Shown here one piece after another: positions 58,888-64,000 of a stretch of 64,000 bases of DNA (position 1 is its first letter; each line of letters opens with the position of its first letter). The translations under genes and the position numbers were made by a program. The notes below the pieces were generated by a model. It worked only from the letters and a program-made list of their open reading frames with translations. It was not told the origin of the DNA and made no database searches. This DNA is from Nocardiopsis sp. JB363 (lineage in GTDB: Bacteria > Actinomycetota > Actinomycetes > Streptosporangiales > Streptosporangiaceae): assembly GCF_900143625.1 (NCBI RefSeq), contig NZ_FRFF01000133.1:62001-126000 (forward strand). Reading direction: 5' to 3'.

Positions 58888-61146
58888 ATGGGGCCGGCCT
58901 GGCGGAGGGCGGCCCTGGGCATGGGGGCGGCCGGTGTCGCGGCGCTGTTCACCGTCTCGGGCAGTACGGTGCCCGAGCACGCCACCGCGCTGGAAGCACC
59001 CCTTTCGGCGGCGCCCTTGGCACGCCCCTCGGAGGTTCCTCGGGAGGGACTCGACGTCGAGGTGCTGTCCTCGCGGCCCGACACCGTCATGGGCGACACC
59101 GTGCTGGTCAGGGTGACACCGCCCCGCCCCTACCAACCCCACCAGATACGGCTGGAGTCGGGCGGCGAGGACGTCACCGAGGCGCTGCGTCGGGTGCACC
59201 TGCCCGGGGTGGGTCCGGTGATGGAGGGAGCGGTGTCGAACCTGTCCGAGGGGGCCAACCCCCTGGTGGCCTCCGTCCATGCCACGGAGGAGGACACGGC
59301 GCGGGACGGTGACGCACCGCCCGAAGCGGTGGAACTGACCGTGACCGCCCACCCCATGACCGGTCCGGTGTTCTCCGGACCGCACCAGGAACCGTTCGTG
59401 TGTCGGACCGAGGACTTCGCCCTGGCCTGGGGCGGGACGTTGGGCGCCGCCCTGGACGAGGACTGCTCGGCGACCACCCGGGTGGGATACGTGTACCGGT
59501 CCACCGACGAGGAGTTCAAGGCGCTGCCGGACCGGGACCGGCTGCCGTCCGACGTGGCCACCACGACCACCTCCACCGGAGCGGAGGTGCCCTACACCGT
59601 GCGGGTGGAGACGGGGACGGTGAACCGTTCGGTGTACGAGACGGCGATGCTGCACGACCCCCGCGAACCCGAACCCGACCCGTGGACCTCCCCCGAGGGG
59701 TGGAACCGGCGTCTGGTGTACAAGTTCGGCGGCGGCTGCCCGGGCGGTTGGTACGTGCAGGGGGATCACACGGCCGGGGTGGTGGACCACGGCATGCTCG
59801 CCCAGGGGTACGCGGTGGCCTCGGCGTCGTTGAACGTGTTCGGCAACAACTGCAACGATCTTCTCGCCGCCGAGACCATGGCGGCCACCAAGGAGCGTTT
59901 CGCCCTCGCCTACGGCTCCCCCGACCACACCCTGGGCTGGGGTTCCTCCGGGGGTTCCTACCAGGCCCACCAGATCGCCGACAACCAGCCCGGGCTACTG
60001 GACGGGATCCTGGTCTCGCAGAGCTACCCGGACGTGGGTTTCGCGACCACGCCGGCGGCGACCGACGCCCTGTTGCTGCGTTCCTACGCCGAGAAGCACC
60101 CCGAGGAAATCACCCCCGAACAGGTGGGCGCGGTCTCCGGGTTCGGTGGCCCCGAGGGTGTGGACGCGATGGCCGAGGCCGCGTCCCGGATCGATCCCCA
60201 GGGCGTGTGCCCCGACGCGCTGCCCGAGTCCGAGCGCTACCACCCCGAGGACAACCCCGATGGGGCGCGCTGCGACCTGTACTCGCACACCGTCAACGTC
60301 TACGGGACCGATCCCGACACCGGGCTGCCCCGGCGGCCGTTGGACAACGTGGGTGTCCAGTACGGCCTGTCGGCGCTGCTGGCCGGGGACATCGACGTGG
60401 ACGCCTTTCTGCACCTGAACGAGCACATCGGCGGGCTCGACACGGACGGACGGGTGGTGTCCGAACGTACCGAGGGCGACCCGGAGGCCATCGCGGCGGC
60501 CTATGACAGCGGCCGGTTGCTGCACGGGGGCGGCGGACTGGCCGACATCCCCGTGGTGGACCACCGCCCCTACCAGGACGACGCGCCGAGCGGCGACATC
60601 CACATGCGCTACCACTCCTTCTCCACCCGGGAACGGCTGTCGGCGGCCAACGGCACCGACGCCAACCACGTGATGCTGGTGGAGCCCTACCGGTCGGGGG
60701 TCTTCGACGCCCGGAGCACGGTCGCCGGGCGCGCCCTGGTGGAATTGGACTCCTGGGTGAGTGCGGCCGCCCATGACGCGCGGGTGCGCCCGCGCTCCAC
60801 CCCGGGCGAGCGGGTGGAACGCACCCGCCCGGACTGGCTGACCGATTCCTGTTGGATCGAGGGCGAGCGTGTGGTCGCGCCCCAACTGCCGCTGCCCGCC
60901 GGGCAGGGCGACCGGTGCGCGGACGCCTTCCCCGTGCACGGTTCACCTCGGACGGTGGCGGGCGGCCCGCTCGCTTCGGACGTGGTCAAGTGCAGGCTCA
61001 CCCCCTTCGAAGAGAGCGAGCATCCGGTGGACTTCGACGCCGGTCAGGCCGAGCGGGCCCGGGAGGTCTTCGCCGAGGGGGTGTGCGACTGGTCGCGTCC
61101 GGGGGTGGAGCAACGGCCGCCGAAGGGTCCCTGGCAGTTCTTCTGA
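58888..61146 (+). CDS. Secreted DUF6351-type alpha/beta hydrolase-like protein
   Basis: A 752-residue exported protein. The signal peptide has a basic start (GPAWRR), a hydrophobic stretch AALGMGAAGVAALFTV and a likely cleavage before EAPLSAAP. The mature part matches the DUF6351 family: VYKFGGGCPGGWYVQGDHTAG, then GWGSSGGSYQAHQIADN with the Gly-x-Ser-x-Gly nucleophile elbow, and a late CWIEGE. Tannase-like hydrolase activity is plausible; the substrate is unknown. The start is uncertain: in-frame ATG codons at 58798 and 58855 would add an Arg-rich extension and GTG 58885 one residue. The ATG at 58888 gives the most ordinary signal peptide. Confidence 0.75.
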   Translation: MGPAWRRAALGMGAAGVAALFTVSGSTVPEHATALEAPLSAAPLARPSEVPREGLDVEVLSSRPDTVMGDTVLVRVTPPRPYQPHQIRLESGGEDVTEALRRVHLPGVGPVMEGAVSNLSEGANPLVASVHATEEDTARDGDAPPEAVELTVTAHPMTGPVFSGPHQEPFVCRTEDFALAWGGTLGAALDEDCSATTRVGYVYRSTDEEFKALPDRDRLPSDVATTTTSTGAEVPYTVRVETGTVNRSVYETAMLHDPREPEPDPWTSPEGWNRRLVYKFGGGCPGGWYVQGDHTAGVVDHGMLAQGYAVASASLNVFGNNCNDLLAAETMAATKERFALAYGSPDHTLGWGSSGGSYQAHQIADNQPGLLDGILVSQSYPDVGFATTPAATDALLLRSYAEKHPEEITPEQVGAVSGFGGPEGVDAMAEAASRIDPQGVCPDALPESERYHPEDNPDGARCDLYSHTVNVYGTDPDTGLPRRPLDNVGVQYGLSALLAGDIDVDAFLHLNEHIGGLDTDGRVVSERTEGDPEAIAAAYDSGRLLHGGGGLADIPVVDHRPYQDDAPSGDIHMRYHSFSTRERLSAANGTDANHVMLVEPYRSGVFDARSTVAGRALVELDSWVSAAAHDARVRPRSTPGERVERTRPDWLTDSCWIEGERVVAPQLPLPAGQGDRCADAFPVHGSPRTVAGGPLASDVVKCRLTPFEESEHPVDFDAGQAERAREVFAEGVCDWSRPGVEQRPPKGPWQFF

Positions 61147-61247
61147 GTGTGATCACGACCGTGACCTGGGCCGGCGCAACCGGTCGGGGTTCGGGCGCGT
61201 CCTAGTCGGCGTATCGGTTCCCTCCTTCCCTTCCCCCGGAGCCCGCC

Positions 61248-62018
61248 GTGTCCGACGTCCCCCAGGCCGTGATCCCGTTCGTGATCGACCGTGCCGCCGC
61301 AGAGGCGGTCCTGTCCCGTTGGTCCGAAGGGCTGTGGTTCGCGCCCCGTGGGATCCGGCGCTCGGGCGCCTTCGCGAACCTGCGCCCGGTGTTCGTCCCC
61401 TACCGGGTGTTCGAGGCCGACACCGTCTCCCGGTACGAGGGGTGGCACGGGGAGCACTACTGGGTGGAGCGGGGCAACCATGATACCGACGGGCGCCCCG
61501 ACCTGACGGGTTCGCACCAGACGCGGGAGACCTCCTGGCGTCGGGTTCGGGGCACGTTGGAACGCCACTTCGGCGACGTGGTGGTGTGCGCGGCGACCCG
61601 GCCCGCGGGGGCCGAACTGCTGGGCTCCTGGCTGTTGGACAAGGTCGTGGCCCACACCCCCGACGCGGTCCAAGGGGTGGAGGTCGCCGCGGTGGACACC
61701 TCCGCCGAGGACGGGTGGGAGCGGGCCGAGCAAGTGATGCGCGAGTCCATCGAGCGGGCCTGCGCCGAGGAGATCGGCGGGGACGAGCAGCGGGTGGAGA
61801 CAGTGGAGAGCACGCTGTCGGACCCGGTCCACACCCTGGCGTTGATGCCGGTGTGGGCGGCCTCCTACCGGCTGCGAGGCCGGGAGTGGCCGGTGGTGGT
61901 GAACGGGCGCACCGGGCGCGTGGAGGGAGAACACCCCTACAGCAGAGTGAAGCTGACGGCGGCCTTCGCCGCGTTGATCGCCCTGGCCGAGCTGACGAAG
62001 GAGATGTTCTTCGGCTGA
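61248..62018 (+). CDS. Conserved actinobacterial protein, C-terminal part of a zinc-ribbon protein family
   Basis: A 256-residue protein. VIPFVIDRAAAEAVLSRW, GLWFAPRGIRR, RPVFVPYRVFEADTVSRYEG and the late REWPVVVNGRTGRVEGEHPYS with a hydrophobic C-terminal helix are typical of actinobacterial proteins that normally begin with a TFIIB-like zinc ribbon of about 40-60 residues. That ribbon is absent here: the GTG at 61248 has GGAG upstream and the frame is not open much further. It is thus a naturally short form. Function unknown. Confidence 0.68.
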   Translation: MSDVPQAVIPFVIDRAAAEAVLSRWSEGLWFAPRGIRRSGAFANLRPVFVPYRVFEADTVSRYEGWHGEHYWVERGNHDTDGRPDLTGSHQTRETSWRRVRGTLERHFGDVVVCAATRPAGAELLGSWLLDKVVAHTPDAVQGVEVAAVDTSAEDGWERAEQVMRESIERACAEEIGGDEQRVETVESTLSDPVHTLALMPVWAASYRLRGREWPVVVNGRTGRVEGEHPYSRVKLTAAFAALIALAELTKEMFFG

Positions 62019-62047
62019 GGCGAGGGGCCGGGCAAAGGGCCGTGCGG

Positions 62048-62602
62048 TCAGTCCGCGGGGCGGTGCAGGACGAAGATGCCACCGTAGGCGGGCTGGTCGA
62101 GGCGTTCGTCGTCGGTGGCCACGTACTCGTCCAGGACCGCCAGGACCCGCCGATCCAGTTCCTGGAGCTGCTCCTCGCTCAGGTGCAGGACGAAGCGGGC
62201 GTAGGTGCGCAGCGACTCGGGGCCGGCATGGGCGAGTTCGTCCTGGAAGGCCTGGACCGGCGCGGCCCGCGCGATCGGTTCCTCGTCCGCGAGCGGCCCG
62301 TCCAACCACCAGGTCTTGTCGGTGGCCCGGTAGGGCTTCTCCAAGGCTCCCCCGTCGCCGGTGCGGACCGGAGCGACCGCCAGGAGTCCCGCCGCCACCA
62401 ACTGGCGGACATGGTAGAGAACCGTGCCGGGCGAGGTCTCCAAGCGGTCGGCGAGCTCCTTGTTGGTGAGTTCGCGCAATCGGCACTCGCGGAGGATACG
62501 CAGGCGCAGGGGATGCCCGAGCGCCTTGACCTCCTGAGCGGTGGCGGGGCGGCGCTTCCTTGGCTCGGACTCGGGGGGCGGGGTCGGCTCCGACTCACTC
62601 AT
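62048..62602 (-). CDS. ArsR-type winged-helix regulator
   Basis: A 184-residue regulator. A Pro/Glu-rich N-terminus is followed by a winged helix (about 22-90: VKALGHPLRLRILRECRLRELTNKELADRLETSPGTVLYHVRQLVAAGLL), then an all-helical C-terminal region. No metal-binding cysteines are present, so it is not a metal sensor. The start is ATG 62602 with TAGTGT 7 nt upstream (leaderless); an open extension of 32 codons overlaps the operators. It diverges from an MFS transporter gene and very likely regulates it. Confidence 0.85.
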   Translation of the reverse strand: MSESEPTPPPESEPRKRRPATAQEVKALGHPLRLRILRECRLRELTNKELADRLETSPGTVLYHVRQLVAAGLLAVAPVRTGDGGALEKPYRATDKTWWLDGPLADEEPIARAAPVQAFQDELAHAGPESLRTYARFVLHLSEEQLQELDRRVLAVLDEYVATDDERLDQPAYGGIFVLHRPAD

Positions 62603-62619
62603 GTGGCCCACACTAATGG

Positions 62620-62666
62620 ATCGATCTATCAAAGCCATTCGATTGAGTTTTCTCAATCGATCTGTC
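62620..62666. promoter_or_regulatory. Operator cluster between ArsR-type regulator and MFS genes
   Basis: TCGATTGAG (62639-62647), TTTT, CTCAATCGA (62652-62660) is a perfect 9-4-9 inverted repeat. It is framed by two copies of ATCGATCT(A/G)TC at 62620-62630 and 62656-62666, 36 bp apart. The stretch is AT-rich and sits between both start codons. Confidence 0.7.
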
Positions 62667-62677
62667 ATTGTCGATCC

Positions 62678-63973
62678 ATGGCCGAGAACGATGGACACAC
62701 GCCCTCCACCCCTCCGTCCGGCATCACCACGACCGCTCCCGGACCACTGGGCGGCTCCTACTGGCGACTATGGACCTCCTCGGGGTTGTCCAACCTCGCC
62801 GACGGCGCGCTCAAGGCCGCTCTGCCTCTGGTGGCCCTGCGCCTGACCGACTCACCCCTGCTCATCGCCGGTGTGGCCACCGCGCTGACCCTGCCCTGGC
62901 TGCTGTGCGCCCTGCCCGCCGGTGCCCTGGCCGACCGACTCGACCGCCGCATGGCCATGATCGGCGCCAACGTCGTGCGCGCCACCCTCCTCGTGCTGCT
63001 GGTGCTCTCCCTGTCCCTGGGGTTCGGTTCGATCTGGCTGCTGTACGCGTTCGCCTTCGCCATCGGGGTCACCGAGACCCTCTACGACACCTCCGCCCAG
63101 TCGATCCTTCCGCAGATCGTCCCTCGGAGCAGCCTGTCCCGGGCCAACGGCCGCCTGTACGCGGCGGAACTGACCGGGCAGGAGTTCATCGGCCCACCGC
63201 TCGGCAGCGCCCTGGTGGCGGTCGGTGTCGCCTTGGCCTTCGTCACCCCGGCGGCACTGTGGGCCGTCGCCGTAGGGATGTTGCTACTGGTCAAGGGCCG
63301 ATTCCGGGCGAAGAGGACCGGGCCGGCCACCACCATGCGCGCCGAGATCGCCGAAGGGGTGCGGTTCCTCTGGGGCAACCGACTGCTGCGCCGGTTCGCC
63401 CTCATGGTCGGGGCGTCCAACTTCGCCACCCAGGCGGCCTTCGCGGTGTTCGTGCTCTACGCGGTGGGCCCCGGTTCGCACCTCGGGTTGCCCGAGGCCG
63501 TGTTCGGCCTGCTGCTGATCTCCACCGCCGTGGGCAGCCTGATCGGGTCCTTCCTGGTCGAGTGGGCCGAACGGTGGTGCGGGCGCACCTGGGCGCTACG
63601 CGTCTCCATGGTCGGGTTCGCCCTGTTGCTCGGGGTACCCGGGCTGAGCACGAACCTGTGGGTGGTGACGGCGGGCCTGTGCGTGGGCGGTGCCGCCATC
63701 ATGGTCTGGAACGTGATCGTGGTGTCGCTACGCCAGCGGTTGACCCCCGACCACCTTCTCGGCCGGGTGAACAGCGTCTTCCGGCTGCTGGCCTGGGGCA
63801 CCATGCCGCTGGGCGCGGCCACCGGCGGAGTGCTCGCCTCCCTCATGGGGCTCAGGCCGATGTACCTGCTGCTGGGCGGGTCGATGTTGCTGCTGTTGTT
63901 GCCGTTGATCCGGCTGAGCGACGCGCGCTTCGAGGCCGCCGAGACCGATGCCATCGCCCGAGAAGCTCGCTGA
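62678..63973 (+). CDS. MFS transporter (drug-efflux-like)
   Basis: A 431-residue membrane protein with 12 hydrophobic segments, complete within the window. Loop 2-3 carries GALADRLDRRMAMIGANVVRA, and RLTPDHLLGRVNSVFRLLAWGTMPLGAATGG near 355 is typical of the actinobacterial MFS group related to macrolide exporters (Mef/enterobactin exporter type). The start ATG at 62678 lies 11 bp beyond the operator region, with no strong ribosome binding site. Controlled by the divergent ArsR-type regulator, it probably exports a toxic compound that acts as inducer. Substrate unknown. Confidence 0.85.
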   Translation: MAENDGHTPSTPPSGITTTAPGPLGGSYWRLWTSSGLSNLADGALKAALPLVALRLTDSPLLIAGVATALTLPWLLCALPAGALADRLDRRMAMIGANVVRATLLVLLVLSLSLGFGSIWLLYAFAFAIGVTETLYDTSAQSILPQIVPRSSLSRANGRLYAAELTGQEFIGPPLGSALVAVGVALAFVTPAALWAVAVGMLLLVKGRFRAKRTGPATTMRAEIAEGVRFLWGNRLLRRFALMVGASNFATQAAFAVFVLYAVGPGSHLGLPEAVFGLLLISTAVGSLIGSFLVEWAERWCGRTWALRVSMVGFALLLGVPGLSTNLWVVTAGLCVGGAAIMVWNVIVVSLRQRLTPDHLLGRVNSVFRLLAWGTMPLGAATGGVLASLMGLRPMYLLLGGSMLLLLLPLIRLSDARFEAAETDAIAREAR

Positions 63974-64000
63974 ATTCGATGGACCCGCAGGAGTGCCGGC

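Noticed and set aside
1-64000. CRISPR arrays, tRNA or rRNA genes, prophage
   Set aside because: No regularly spaced short repeats, cloverleaf-like sequences, rRNA-like stretches or phage structural genes were noticed in the reading; a computational scan was not possible.

Overview
The window is about 70% GC. It has the strong third-position GC bias, GTG/TTG starts, lipobox lipoproteins, TANNNT -10 elements close to start codons and regulator families (PucR, GntR/FCD, TetR, DosR/DosS, STAS) of a filamentous actinomycete. A Nocardiopsis-like member of the Streptosporangiales is my guess from gene style only. I see no rRNA, tRNA, CRISPR array, prophage or replication origin. About 50 genes are called.

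Region 1 (1-9455) is purine and molybdenum-hydroxylase territory: the end of a probable XDH partner subunit, a xanthine-dehydrogenase-type molybdopterin subunit, an NCS2 purine permease, a divergent beta-lactamase-fold esterase, and a second molybdenum hydroxylase whose [2Fe-2S] and Mo domains are fused and whose FAD subunit carries four cysteines as in PaoB-like enzymes. Region 2 (9538-16713) has an aminotransferase/D-Ala-D-Ala-ligase-like pair, an acidic lipoprotein, an AcoR-type GAF regulator and a PucR regulator. Region 3 (16964-24460) is a co-directional cluster: SSS symporter, agmatinase-family ureohydrolase, ThDP decarboxylase, NCS1 permease and aminobutyraldehyde-type dehydrogenase. 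It fits the 2-ketoarginine to 4-guanidinobutyrate to GABA route, and a degenerate 122-bp tandem unit lies before the NCS1 gene.

Region 4 (24541-28837) holds single genes: Nudix, P-loop kinase, TetR, dimethylargininase-like hydrolase and Zn alcohol dehydrogenase. Region 5 (28950-35487) is one minus-strand operon: tripartite TctCBA transporter, DapA-family aldolase and DhaK-DhaL kinase, headed by a GntR/FCD regulator with clear palindromic operators; an FAD dehydrogenase lies divergently beyond it. Region 6 (37922-46418) has Uma2 nuclease-like, ribbon-helix-helix, SPFH/Band-7 and two bacterial-PH membrane proteins sharing a divergent AT-rich promoter, then a STAS protein, DUF4916, a TetR relative with a decayed DNA-binding helix, a P-loop kinase and an NDH-2-like flavoprotein.

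Region 7 (46677-58623) is the accessory part: MHS transporter, FG-GAP lipoprotein, a 1103-residue NACHT ATPase with a leucine-rich C-terminus (bacterial NLR type), a DosS-like heme sensor kinase, a TnpB-related protein without the zinc ribbon, a DosR-like regulator and a PNPOx-fold protein. Sensor and regulator are separated and convergent, with the TnpB-like gene between them. Region 8 (58888-63973) has a secreted DUF6351-type hydrolase, a conserved protein lacking its usual zinc ribbon, and an ArsR/MFS divergent pair with strong operator-like inverted repeats.
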